Below are positions 33,968-42,162 of a stretch of DNA of 64,000 nt, one piece after another. The stretch comes from CAZTHM01 sp041946825 (lineage in GTDB: Bacteria > Acidobacteriota > Terriglobia > UBA7540). Below the pieces are notes generated by a model. The model had not been told where the DNA came from. It did not search any database and worked only from the letters and a program-made list of their open reading frames with translations. How positions within the stretch are numbered: position 1 is the stretch's first letter; each line of letters starts with the position of its first letter. The position numbers were made by a program, and so were the translations under genes. The DNA lies in the NCBI GenBank assembly GCA_041946825.1, contig JBHGBD010000007.1, forward strand, positions 1 through 64,000, written 5' to 3'.

Positions 33968-35374
33968 ATGTACTTTGAACAATTCTACTTGAGCTGTCTT
34001 GCGCACGCCTCCTACATGCTGGGCTCGGAGGGAATCGCGGTGGTGGTTGACCCGCAGCGCGACGTCGAGATCTATCTTGCCGAAGCGCAAAAGAATAGCC
34101 TCAGGATTTCTCACATCATTGAGACACACATGCACGCCGATTTCGTTTCCGGCCACCAGGAACTGGCGGCGCGAACGGGTGCCAATATATATATCGGCGC
34201 GCAGGCTGGCGCGACGATTCCGCACGTGGCGATGAAGGACGGCGACGAGCTGCGTTTTGGCCGATGTGTCCTGCGATTTCTCGAAACGCCCGGCCACAGT
34301 ATAGATAGTGTCTGCGTGCTGGTAACGGACCTCGACCGCTCACCGGAGCCCTGGGCGGTTCTGACCGGCGACACGCTCTTTATCGGCGAGGTGGGCCGCC
34401 CGGATCTCTCCCCCGGGCGCACGGCAGAGGAACTGGCTTCGATGCTGTATGACAGCCTGTACGAGAAGCTTATGAAACTGCCGGACAGCGTGGAAATTTA
34501 CCCCGCCCACGGAGCAGGCTCGCTTTGCGGGCGCAACATCAGCCCGGAGCGGCACTCAACAATCGGCAAGGAACGGAGCTTTAATTATGCCCTGCGCCCG
34601 ATGAGCCGTGAGGACTTCGTCAGACTGATTACCGCCGACCTTCCCGAGCGGCCCGAATATTTCTTCCACGATAAGGAAATCAACCGGGCTGGCGCACCCG
34701 CGCTGGGCGAAGTCGACCGCTTGAAGCGGCTGAGTCCGCAGGACGTCCAGCGATTGCAGGCGGGAGGGGCGATTGTCCTCGACACGCGGCCGGCGGCGCT
34801 GTTCGGAGCGGGACACGTTCCCGGGTCGCTGCAAATTGGACTGCAGGGGCAATACGCCTCCTGGGCGGGGATCCTGATCGGGCTTGGCCCGCATCTGGTG
34901 ATCGTGGCAGAAGACGAAAAGAGCGCGCAAGAATCTACGATGCGCTTGGCTCGGGTGGGGATCGAAAACGTTGCCGGTTATCTCGACGGGGGGATCTTCG
35001 CCTGGCAGCAGGCGGGCTTGCCGCTCAGCGAAGTGCCACAGATTTCCGTTCTGCAACTCCAGGAGGAATTGGCCGCGCGGTCGGAAGCAATCCAATTGCT
35101 CGACGTTCGCCGCCCGATGGAGTGGGAAGCGGGGCACTTGGAGCACGCGCGCCTGAAGCCACTTCACGAATTGCGTGAGTCACTCGCGGACGTTGACCGC
35201 GCCAAACCAGTCGCCGCGCTCTGCCGGAGCGGCTACCGGTCCTCAATCGCCACGAGCATTCTGAAGGCGGAAGGTTTCGAGCAGGTGATGAACGTCACGG
35301 GTGGTTTGGACGCCTGGCAGGCGCACAGGCTTCCCTTGGTTGCCGAGGCCGGGCAAAGCTCCTGCAGTCGGTAG
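33968..35374 (+). CDS. Persulfide-dioxygenase-like MBL protein with two rhodanese domains
   Basis: A 468-residue cytosolic protein of the ETHE1/BlhA/CstB type, used in sulfide and persulfide detoxification. The metallo-beta-lactamase part (about 1-255) has THMHADFVSGH (His54, His56, Asp58, His63), FLETPGHSIDSVCV and LTGDTLFIGEVGRPDL. It begins right at ATG 33968 behind GGGGGAG. Rhodanese 1 (about 260-360) lacks its active-site cysteine: the loop reads VIVAEDEKSAQE. Rhodanese 2 (about 365-460) keeps it (Cys419, AALCRSGYRSS). A mono-iron dioxygenase plus one sulfur-transfer site is expected. No sulfide:quinone reductase is nearby. Confidence 0.92.
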   Translation: MYFEQFYLSCLAHASYMLGSEGIAVVVDPQRDVEIYLAEAQKNSLRISHIIETHMHADFVSGHQELAARTGANIYIGAQAGATIPHVAMKDGDELRFGRCVLRFLETPGHSIDSVCVLVTDLDRSPEPWAVLTGDTLFIGEVGRPDLSPGRTAEELASMLYDSLYEKLMKLPDSVEIYPAHGAGSLCGRNISPERHSTIGKERSFNYALRPMSREDFVRLITADLPERPEYFFHDKEINRAGAPALGEVDRLKRLSPQDVQRLQAGGAIVLDTRPAALFGAGHVPGSLQIGLQGQYASWAGILIGLGPHLVIVAEDEKSAQESTMRLARVGIENVAGYLDGGIFAWQQAGLPLSEVPQISVLQLQEELAARSEAIQLLDVRRPMEWEAGHLEHARLKPLHELRESLADVDRAKPVAALCRSGYRSSIATSILKAEGFEQVMNVTGGLDAWQAHRLPLVAEAGQSSCSR

Positions 35375-35456
35375 ACGGCGCCATCTCGGCGCGGCTTAAC
35401 CTTTCGTGGTCAATCGGACCCGGCCATCCGACTACGATGTTTCCCCCCACCCCACA

Positions 35457-36188
35457 CTACCATCGCGGGCGGAAGCCCGAAGGTACCAGCATGGGAACGC
35501 TGCGTTGATACTTCTTGTAGGGCTCACCGAACTCGTCTGTTAGATCCTTCTCCTCAAACCGTGTGGCCGCCACCACCCAGATTGTCCAGAGGATATTGAA
35601 CAGAAGGCGATCCGCAGTCACGTCGGGTGAGGCCCAGATCATCACCAGCATGAAGGAATAGATGGGGTGGCGTACCCAGCGGTACGGCCCCCGGATGGTG
35701 AGTGGCGCGGCCGGCGCAAGCGTCCCCCGAAGATGGGCGAGGAGCGGGCCACTACCGATCGGATCGAAAAACTTCAGGCTGCCAAACCCCCACACCATCC
35801 CTGCCATCGCGGCGAGAAAAACGCCCCTGATGAACGAGCGTACCGGATTCTGCAACTCTAAAAGGCCCGCGCCGGACGGCTGCCACAACGCCGGAACCAC
35901 CAACAGCGCCAAGCCCGAAGCAATCGCATAGATCACGGGGCAATAGTGATCGGGAATCACCGCTCCGAGTTTGGCGCGAAAGGACCGGCGAATCATTCCG
36001 CTGTGCTGAAGGAAGAAACACACGGAAAGCAACGCGTCCAGGACAAGCGCTGACGGTGGGGCCAGTTTCAAGTTGACGATAGGATGGGGGCCCGCCCATA
36101 GGAACACGCCGAAAAATCCGAGCGAGGCGCACCCCAGGGCATACGCAAGAACCAAAAGGGAATAGGATAAGAGTCTTGAAGGTCCCAT
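35457..36188 (-). CDS. Isoprenylcysteine methyltransferase-like (NnrU/MddA-type) membrane protein
   Basis: A 243-residue integral membrane protein with about five or six helices. The C-terminal third carries the phospholipid/isoprenylcysteine methyltransferase signature: GPYRWVRHPIYSFMLVMIWA, then FEEKDLTDEFGEPYKKYQRS (SAM-binding R-H-P and E-E-x-x-L). The N-terminal helix set with LQHSGMIRRSF is seen in NnrU and methanethiol methyltransferase (MddA)-like proteins. The substrate is therefore open: a lipid, a small thiol or a quinone-like compound. Upstream (36263) is a lipoprotein gene on the same strand, 74 bases away. Confidence 0.75.
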   Translation of the reverse strand: MGPSRLLSYSLLVLAYALGCASLGFFGVFLWAGPHPIVNLKLAPPSALVLDALLSVCFFLQHSGMIRRSFRAKLGAVIPDHYCPVIYAIASGLALLVVPALWQPSGAGLLELQNPVRSFIRGVFLAAMAGMVWGFGSLKFFDPIGSGPLLAHLRGTLAPAAPLTIRGPYRWVRHPIYSFMLVMIWASPDVTADRLLFNILWTIWVVAATRFEEKDLTDEFGEPYKKYQRSVPMLVPSGFRPRW

Positions 36189-36262
36189 TTGAGCCGCGTT
36201 CGCCAGCGCTCAAACTTTCCTATTCGTCGACCGGGGCCGGCGACCCCGAAGACCCGATCCAG

Positions 36263-37825
36263 CTAGAGCTGCAGACGCACCCTGGAAGCCAGGAGCAGTG
36301 GCGGCGATCCGCTGACAGGGCCGGGGCCGGAGAATGCGTCCTTGACCAGCAGGCCGCGCGCCTCGGCGATATCGTTGAGGATGAGGCTGGAGACATTGGT
36401 CAGCGGACTGCCAAATCCTGTTACCTCCGAGGTAAGGACCTCAATTGTTCCGGCCGAACACGATTGACAGTCCGCAGTGAGCGGGCGAAGCAGGCTGTTT
36501 GTGCCGAAAATGCTCGGCAGCGTATCGAGCGTGAATCTCGGGTCGGCGGTGGCCGCAACGCGCCCCGAGAGGGTGGATTGCTTCAGCCGCAAGCTGTCGG
36601 CGCCCGCCGTGCAGAGATCCGCAATCGTTTTGCAGCCGGTGTCCGCCACAAAGACGCTTCCCGCGGTTACATCGACTTTCAGCGTCTGGCCGGCGAAGAG
36701 GTCATCGCCCGTATCGAAATCCGTCACGAGCGCCGGCAGGAATCCTGCATCCATGCGAAACACGGCGGTCAACGGATCGAAACTGACTGTGATAAAGCTG
36801 CCGGTGGGAACGGTTGAGAGGTTGTCCGCGCTGGTCACCAACAGGACAAACTCTGAAGTCGTGTTGACCTGGAACACCGTGCCTTCCAATCGAGGGCTAG
36901 AGGCCGCACCGACCAGCTGAATCTGGCGGGCGAAATACCCAACCGAGCCATCGGCATTCGCTTCCGCGAGAATGTCGACTTCAACGACCTGGTTATCGAC
37001 GAAGGTGGCGCAAGTAATATCCTTGTTGTCGGTGGCATCCGTCGGCTCGCCGATCAGCGTGGTGTTGTCGAAGATGATCCCCGTGAGGGCGGCGCCGGTT
37101 AACGCGTCAGTGAGCGTGAAGGTGCCGCTGCTTTCAGTCGATGTGCAGGTCTTCGTGAGGCTGGTGACCCTTCCTTTCCTTGCGGGCATATCGAGAATGG
37201 GTTGGCTGGCGGTGATGGGCAATTCAAACAAGTTTACGACGGGCGCCACTCCGGTCACAGCGGTGGGCGTGGCCTGGATGGAATTGTTGACGTCGATGTC
37301 TAGGAGGAAACCGACGTTGGCGCTGTCGGTGACGTTCAGGGGGCTCGTGAAAGTGGGGGATGCGCTGACGATGCCGGTCGAACTCAGGGGAAGTGTCGTA
37401 TTGTCATACTCCTTTACTGTCCCATCGGGCAACATCAACTTCAGGCTGTAGTCACTGATGGTGAGCCTGACTCCAGCATAGCTTCCAGCCGGGACAGTTT
37501 TGGAGCCGACAAACGCCGAGCCCAGTTGGAGATTGATCAGATCAAGGTCCAGCGGGGCGTCAATCAATGACACCTGCGAGACCCCCTGGCATTCGCCCGA
37601 TGCTCCCACGGTGGAGCAGAGGGTGGCGCTATCAACCGTGATTTCAAATCTCAAGAGGGAGGTGCCGGCGGGCGGAGCGTCGGAAATAAAGAAGTAACCC
37701 GTTCCGGTCAGAGTCCCGATGGGCGGCGGGCTCCCGCCCCCTCCGCCATTGCAGGATAGGCTCGCCAAGGCCAGGGCAAAAAGAGGTACGGTCCACGCTA
37801 GCTTGCGCAAACCCGAAGCTCTCAT
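36263..37825 (-). CDS. Lipoprotein with DUF4382-like N-terminal domain
   Basis: A 520-residue predicted lipoprotein. The signal ends in a lipobox (LASLSC, Cys25) followed by a Gly/Pro-rich linker. About 40-220 looks like the DUF4382 domain (GYFFISDAPPAGTSLLRFEI, later VPAGSYAGVRLTISD). The rest is a series of beta-rich repeats resembling the DUF5666-type domain (GRVTSLTKTC, VVEVDILAEANADGSVGYFA, LKVDVTAGSVFVADTGCKTI). Surface or periplasmic location is expected; function unknown. Cysteines come in pairs and might form disulfides. It is widespread in Acidobacteriota as an orphan lipoprotein. Confidence 0.75.
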   Translation of the reverse strand: MRASGLRKLAWTVPLFALALASLSCNGGGGGSPPPIGTLTGTGYFFISDAPPAGTSLLRFEITVDSATLCSTVGASGECQGVSQVSLIDAPLDLDLINLQLGSAFVGSKTVPAGSYAGVRLTISDYSLKLMLPDGTVKEYDNTTLPLSSTGIVSASPTFTSPLNVTDSANVGFLLDIDVNNSIQATPTAVTGVAPVVNLFELPITASQPILDMPARKGRVTSLTKTCTSTESSGTFTLTDALTGAALTGIIFDNTTLIGEPTDATDNKDITCATFVDNQVVEVDILAEANADGSVGYFARQIQLVGAASSPRLEGTVFQVNTTSEFVLLVTSADNLSTVPTGSFITVSFDPLTAVFRMDAGFLPALVTDFDTGDDLFAGQTLKVDVTAGSVFVADTGCKTIADLCTAGADSLRLKQSTLSGRVAATADPRFTLDTLPSIFGTNSLLRPLTADCQSCSAGTIEVLTSEVTGFGSPLTNVSSLILNDIAEARGLLVKDAFSGPGPVSGSPPLLLASRVRLQL

Positions 37826-37958
37826 TCAAAACCCCCTGATGAAGGCTGTCCAGCTTCTTGCCGACAACGCGGCCGTAGAATACCACTTTTCTGCCTTCAG
37901 AGTATGTATGGTATTGGACGTATCAACCGCCCTGCGGCGAATCGCGAGAAGTCTTGTC

Positions 37959-38012
37959 GTGCCGGGCTTCAGCCCGGAAGGCCGCGGGTTTGCCGGCTTG
38001 AAGGGCGGCGCT
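37959..38012. repeat. GGGCTTCAGCCC palindrome repeat
   Basis: CCGGGCTTCAGCCCGG lies within GTCGTGCCGGGCTTCAGCCC (37957 on) and is followed by CGCGGGTTTGCCGGCTTGAA. It has the look of a REP-type intergenic palindrome between the lipoprotein and CapA-like genes. Confidence 0.55.
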
Positions 38013-38028
38013 ACCGACGCGGAAAAAT

Positions 38029-39045
38029 TCACTGCGCGCGACGAATGGAAGGCTTTGCTGTTCGCGCATTGCGGTTGGCCTCGGTTTCCGGTTCCTTTTC
38101 GGGAGCAAGGCTGGCTCGGAATGAGCGGTCAATTTCGATGGCAAGCGGAGTGACTTCGCTGATCTGCTTTCCGGAGATCTTCACCCTCAACATCAGGCCG
38201 CGATGCGTGCCCGGCGCCTTCTGATCGAAAATGAAGTTGCCCAGGCTATAGGCGATCCAGCGGCCATTGTACTGTTCGAGCGGCTGGACGACGTGCGGGT
38301 GTCCGCCCACGATGAGATCCGCGCCGGCATCAATCATCTGTCGCGCGAGATCCACCTGCTCGCGTTGTGGCTGCGTGGCGTATTCCACTCCCCAGTGCAA
38401 CGCCACGATGACCAGGTCCGCTAATGGCCGCGCAAATCGAATGTCGGCCAGGACGCGGTCGGGGACCAGCCACGCCACGCCAGGCCTGTCCGGCGCAGCC
38501 GTCGCTTCTTTGGGGTCGATGTTCACGTACGCTAGGAAAGCCAGCCGGGCGACCCCGCAGTCGACCAGGACGGGATAATGCGCTTCCAGGTCATTCGCGC
38601 CCGCACCCACCGGCAGGATTCCGGCACCACGCAGGCGCTCGAGCGTGTCGAGCATTGCCGGCGCACCCCAATCGTAGGCATGATTGTTGGCTACCGACAT
38701 CACATCAAATCCCGCACGCGTCAGGCCCTCGAGGGCCTTCGGATCAGCACGAAAGGAGTAGAGGTGGTGCCGGTTGCGTCCCTTATCAGAGACGGGGCAC
38801 TCGAGATTGCCGAAGGTCAGGTCGGCGGCTGCCAGAGTGTCGGCAATCTGCTGGAAGGGAAACGTCCAGTCGTTTTCCGAGCGCATCTTCTCGCCCACAC
38901 CCCGCGAGAGCATCACATCGCCGACGAAAAGCAGCGTACGCTCGGGCGGCGGTGGTGCTGCGGTCTCCTGCGCGTAGGCCGGGACGGCCAGAAGCCACAG
39001 GAAGATAAGGACACTTCGGGATGTCCGATTAATAATGTCCACCAT
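38029..39045 (-). CDS. CapA-family (poly-gamma-glutamate synthesis-like) metallophosphatase-fold protein
   Basis: A 338-residue exported protein. A Sec signal (SVLIFLWLLAVPAYAQ) precedes the PGA_cap domain: LLFVGDVMLSRGVGEKM near residue 38, DLTFGNLECPVSDKG, FDVMSVANNHAYDWG, VALHWGVEYATQPQ and VGGHPHVVQPLEQYNGRWIA. These Asp, Asn and His residues form the two-metal calcineurin-like site. CapA of Bacillus is needed for anchoring or export of poly-gamma-glutamate, but the wider family occurs in many bacteria without CapB/C, as here, and the substrate is unknown. Charged, disordered C-terminal tail. Confidence 0.9.
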   Translation of the reverse strand: MVDIINRTSRSVLIFLWLLAVPAYAQETAAPPPPERTLLFVGDVMLSRGVGEKMRSENDWTFPFQQIADTLAAADLTFGNLECPVSDKGRNRHHLYSFRADPKALEGLTRAGFDVMSVANNHAYDWGAPAMLDTLERLRGAGILPVGAGANDLEAHYPVLVDCGVARLAFLAYVNIDPKEATAAPDRPGVAWLVPDRVLADIRFARPLADLVIVALHWGVEYATQPQREQVDLARQMIDAGADLIVGGHPHVVQPLEQYNGRWIAYSLGNFIFDQKAPGTHRGLMLRVKISGKQISEVTPLAIEIDRSFRASLAPEKEPETEANRNARTAKPSIRRAQ

Positions 39046-39075
39046 TCCCGGAGACTACGCCGCACACTGGTACTT

Positions 39076-39193
39076 GCTATTCTGAGCCCCGATGCAATTT
39101 GTCGGGGCGAAGAATCCTTTCCAGTGCGGCCGAAAGAAACTACAAGAGATCCTTCGCTTCGTTCAGCATGACAAGCGAAGGGCTCAGGATGAC
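39076..39193. repeat. Inverted-repeat element with hairpin arm
   Basis: The left arm is GCTATTCTGAG plus a hairpin GCCCCGATGC...TGTCGGGGC and GAAGAATCCTTTCCAG. The right arm is GATCCTTCGCTTCGTTCAGC ending ATGAC at 39172, followed by a second GGCTCAGGATGAC end. Another arm-swapped relative of 21803. Confidence 0.72.
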
Positions 39194-39209
39194 AACGGGA
39201 GACGGCACG

Positions 39210-39731
39210 TTACTTCCGGTTTTCCGGGATTGGAAATTCGACCAGGACTAAGTCGTGCCACTCGCCGCCCAGCTTGCCGTGTTTCTCGTGGACGCCGACT
39301 TCTTTCCAGCCCATCAACTGGCAGAGTTTGCGCGCCGGCTCATTGTCGGCCATGACCCGGCCGATCAATTTGTGATAGCCCTTCTCGCGGGCGATATTTT
39401 GCATGGCCTTCATCAACTCCGGCCCGACACCGTGGCCGCGCAAGCTGCGGTCGATATAGATTGAAAGCTCGGCGATGCCGTCGTAGCAGTGCCGCGGGCT
39501 GTAAGGCGTCAGTGACGCCCAGCCCATCAGGGTGTGCTTGACTTCCGCCACAAGCACCGGATAGCGCTCCGGGCGCGCCACCAGCCACAGGTAGCGTTCT
39601 TCGGGCGTGACGTAGGCGTTTTCAAATGTCGCCGCGCGGTCCTGCACGCCCTGGTTGTAGATGCGCGCGATTTCCTTGGCGTCGTCTGTCCGCGCCTGAC
39701 GGATTTTGAGTGGGCCACTCCATTCGGTCAT
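39210..39731 (-). CDS. GNAT N-acetyltransferase (phosphinothricin acetyltransferase-like)
   Basis: A 173-residue GNAT-fold enzyme of the PAT/ArsN1 subgroup. The start MTEWSGPLKIRQARTDDAKE is typical, as are IYNQGVQDRAATFENAYVTP and YIDRSLRGHGVGPELMKAMQ. The last contains the acetyl-CoA loop R-G-x-G-V/I-G. The end KLCQLMGWKEVGVHEKHGKL, then EWHDLVLVE, closes the fold. Known relatives acetylate phosphinothricin, arsinothricin or methionine sulfoximine; which one applies here is not decided by sequence. ATG 39731 chosen because upstream sequence lacks homology-like content. Confidence 0.88.
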   Translation of the reverse strand: MTEWSGPLKIRQARTDDAKEIARIYNQGVQDRAATFENAYVTPEERYLWLVARPERYPVLVAEVKHTLMGWASLTPYSPRHCYDGIAELSIYIDRSLRGHGVGPELMKAMQNIAREKGYHKLIGRVMADNEPARKLCQLMGWKEVGVHEKHGKLGGEWHDLVLVEFPIPENRK

Positions 39732-39874
39732 TCCACACCACCGGGTACCGGGATAATTGCCAGCCGCGATTCTACCGGGGCAGCGCAAGGAGAGCAACTG
39801 CTCCATACTGGAAAACAGGAGCCATGATACGCGCGGCTTATTGGCGAACGGAGTCGAGCTCTCCGGAGCTGGGA

Positions 39875-40531
39875 TCACGCGGCCGGTACTTCGCTCGCCC
39901 TCCGGCCCGCGACACTGGCGGCGATCGAGCCGAACAGCATTCCGACGATTACCGTGAAGGCAATCCAGCCGATGAGCTGAGGCAGAACGCCGAGGACGAA
40001 ATACTTGGACAGGAAACCCATTTCGGGGAAGTTCGGCGGAGGGCCATCGTAGTGAGTGCCCCATTTATCGCGGAGGGCGAAGAACATGATTATCACGACA
40101 GGAATCCGCGCCGCGTAGCCGTACGCAATCAAGGTCTTGGTAAGGGCGGGCCAGCCAAGAAGGGGAACCAGAGCCGACGCTGCGATCAGAAGGCATCCGA
40201 GTGCAAGCATTGGGCCCCGGAATTGAGACAATCCGAACAGGACCAGGCCGGCCACGAGCACCACGAGCGCCAGCGCCGTGTATCCAAATGCCTTGCCCAG
40301 GCTTGTCGGGCCCACTCCCGACTTCACGAGTTTCCACGCGAAATAGATCCCGAAGATTACGGGCAGCCAACTGATGCCCACAATGGCCAGCCCGCCCCCC
40401 GCATCGCGGCTAAAGAAAGGCTCCGGCCAGTCTTGCAGCTCACCGACCAGGCGAAGGATCGTGACGCCGAGGGTAATCAGGCCGGGAATCAGAATCAGTC
40501 GCACGGTGGAACCTGCATACTCTTTTGACAT
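39875..40531 (-). CDS. Hypothetical multi-pass membrane protein
   Basis: A 218-residue protein with about six helices: 12-30 (VRLILIPGLITLGVTILRLV), 46-64 (LAIVGISWLPVIFGIYFAWK), 80-100 (YTALALVVLVAGLVLFGLSQ), 106-125, 138-155 (IPVVIIMFFALRD) and 175-200 (FVLGVLPQLIGWIAFTVIVG). An Ala-rich soluble tail ends the chain. A GGGAGAGGGG run precedes ATG 40531. Not assigned to a family. Not clearly linked to its neighbours; the upstream side carries a 7-bp array. Confidence 0.65.
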   Translation of the reverse strand: MSKEYAGSTVRLILIPGLITLGVTILRLVGELQDWPEPFFSRDAGGGLAIVGISWLPVIFGIYFAWKLVKSGVGPTSLGKAFGYTALALVVLVAGLVLFGLSQFRGPMLALGCLLIAASALVPLLGWPALTKTLIAYGYAARIPVVIIMFFALRDKWGTHYDGPPPNFPEMGFLSKYFVLGVLPQLIGWIAFTVIVGMLFGSIAASVAGRRASEVPAA

Positions 40532-40562
40532 TTGCCCCTCTCCCAACCCTCGGATATTAACG

Positions 40563-40618
40563 GTGAATAGTGAATTGTGAATGGTGAAAAGTCAAACGCG
40601 AGAAGTGAAAGTTTGAGA
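40563..40618. repeat. 7-bp tandem array, GTGAATN family
   Basis: Eight heptamers upstream of the membrane-protein gene: GTGAATA, GTGAATT, GTGAATG, GTGAAAA, GTCAAAC, GCGAGAA, GTGAAAG, TTTGAGA. The first four are near-identical and later ones decay while keeping the phase. Confidence 0.85.
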
Positions 40619-40698
40619 TTCGCAAGCTTTTGATCCCGGCCCAACGTATTAAGGGAGGAATAGATCTTTAAGAGAAATGAATCAGGTGCGGCCACCCA

Positions 40699-42087
40699 CT
40701 AGAGTTTCGGCGGCTGGAAACCGCCCAGCGCCGACTCCAAGAATCCCGCCACGGACAGCGCCACGTCTTCGCGCCACGGCCGTGCCGCCACCTGAACCCC
40801 AATCGGCAAACCCTCCGGCGAAGTTCCGGCGCGCACGACGGCGGCGGGCCACCCTGTCAGATTGCAGGTCATCGTGTAACTGAACGCTTCCAGGACATCA
40901 TAGGTCGAGCCATGAACCATCCCTGGAAACGCGCACACGGGCGAGAGCACGGCGTTGTAGCGCTCGACGAAAGCCAGCATGGCGCTCCGGAACGCGTCCC
41001 ACTTCGCGACCAGGTCGCCGAATTCCTCAATGGTCAGCGCGTTGGCGCGCTGGATTTCCAGCACGCGTTGCATCAACGGATGCACGCGGGTGGTTCCCGC
41101 AGCGCGCAGGAGAGCTTCGATGCCCGCCCCCCCGTCGGCGGAAAACAGCCTGAGATAAATCTCGTAGGTCTGATCGATGCCGGGCGGGCGGACTTCGTCA
41201 ACTCGCGCGCCCGCGGCAGATAGCGCCTCCGCCGCCTTGGTTACCGTCTGCGCCGTCTCGCCCGTCGGACGGACGATACCGTTGACGGTATGAAACGCTA
41301 CGCGAAGGTTGCGAATCTGGACTTCGCTTGCGTTGCGCAAGGGGGCGGGAACAATCGCCGCGTCGCGCCAGTCTACGCCGGAAATGATTGGCAGAACCAG
41401 AACCAGGTCTTCGACATAGCGCGCCAGCGGGCCGATTTGCCAGAGACCGTCGAGCATCCCGCCGGGGCCGGGGAAGTGGCCCGTCCGGGGAACGCGCCCT
41501 GATGTCGGCTTGATGCTTGCGATGCCCGTGCAGTGCGCGGGGAAGCGCACGCTGCCTCCGGCGTCGCTGCCGAAACCCAGAGGCGACCCGCCCGCCGCGA
41601 TGATCGCCGACTCGCCCCCGCTCGAGCCGCCGGGCGAGAGCGCAAGGTCGAAGGGGTTGTTTGTGCGGCCGTAGATCAGGTTGTCGCTTTCCCAGGCCCA
41701 GCCCAGCTCGGGGCAGTTCGTTTTGCCGAGCAAGATTCCACCCGCGCCAATCAAGCGCTTGACGACGGTGGCGTCTTCGGCTGGAACGTAGGCGGCACGG
41801 CCGAGCGTTCCGCCCGTGCAGATGACGCCTGCGGTTTCGATGGCGTCTTTAAGGGTGAAGGGCACACCGTGCAGAGGGCCTCTTGTTTCACCGCGAGCCA
41901 GCGCGCGGTCGGCGGCGCGCGCGGATTCGAGCGCCGCTTCGACCGGAAGTTGCACCACGGCGTTGAGCCTGGGATTTAACGCCTCGATGCGCGCGATGCT
42001 GGCCTTCACGAACTCCTCGGAAGAGACCTTTCCCTCGCGGATCATCCTCGCAACTGTCGTGGCGGACGCGAAATGCAGTTCACTCAC
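40699..42087 (-). CDS. Amidase (amidase signature family)
   Basis: A 462-residue hydrolase of the GatA/amidase-signature family. The Ser-cisSer-Lys triad is visible: Lys80 in FTLKDAIETAG, cis-Ser155 in LSPGGSSGGESA and nucleophile Ser179 in GSDAGGSVRFPAHC. GVPFTLKD, GKTNCPELGW and the final GLPIGVQVAARPWRED are typical. It starts with GTG at 42087. No gatB or gatC is near, and residues that mark GatA are not evident, so a stand-alone amidase or aryl-acylamidase is more likely than the tRNA amidotransferase subunit. Substrate unknown. A 7-bp array lies 14 bases upstream. Confidence 0.9.
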   Translation of the reverse strand: MSELHFASATTVARMIREGKVSSEEFVKASIARIEALNPRLNAVVQLPVEAALESARAADRALARGETRGPLHGVPFTLKDAIETAGVICTGGTLGRAAYVPAEDATVVKRLIGAGGILLGKTNCPELGWAWESDNLIYGRTNNPFDLALSPGGSSGGESAIIAAGGSPLGFGSDAGGSVRFPAHCTGIASIKPTSGRVPRTGHFPGPGGMLDGLWQIGPLARYVEDLVLVLPIISGVDWRDAAIVPAPLRNASEVQIRNLRVAFHTVNGIVRPTGETAQTVTKAAEALSAAGARVDEVRPPGIDQTYEIYLRLFSADGGAGIEALLRAAGTTRVHPLMQRVLEIQRANALTIEEFGDLVAKWDAFRSAMLAFVERYNAVLSPVCAFPGMVHGSTYDVLEAFSYTMTCNLTGWPAAVVRAGTSPEGLPIGVQVAARPWREDVALSVAGFLESALGGFQPPKL

Positions 42088-42101
42088 GGTACGAACCAGA
42101 A

Positions 42102-42157
42102 TCTGAAAGTCGAAATTCGAAAATCGAAATGCGAAAACGAAAAACGAGAATCCAAAA
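42102..42157. repeat. 7-bp tandem array, NNCGAAA family
   Basis: Eight heptamers: TCTGAAA, GTCGAAA, TTCGAAA, ATCGAAA, TGCGAAA, ACGAAAA, ACGAGAA, TCCAAAA. The array fills the whole gap between the amidase start and the stop of the glycosidase gene. Confidence 0.88.
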
Positions 42158-42162
42158 TCGCG

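Noticed and set aside
23391..42157. CRISPR arrays
   Set aside because: The arrays have a 7-bp period without spacers, and no repeat of 24-40 bases with unique spacers or cas gene exists.
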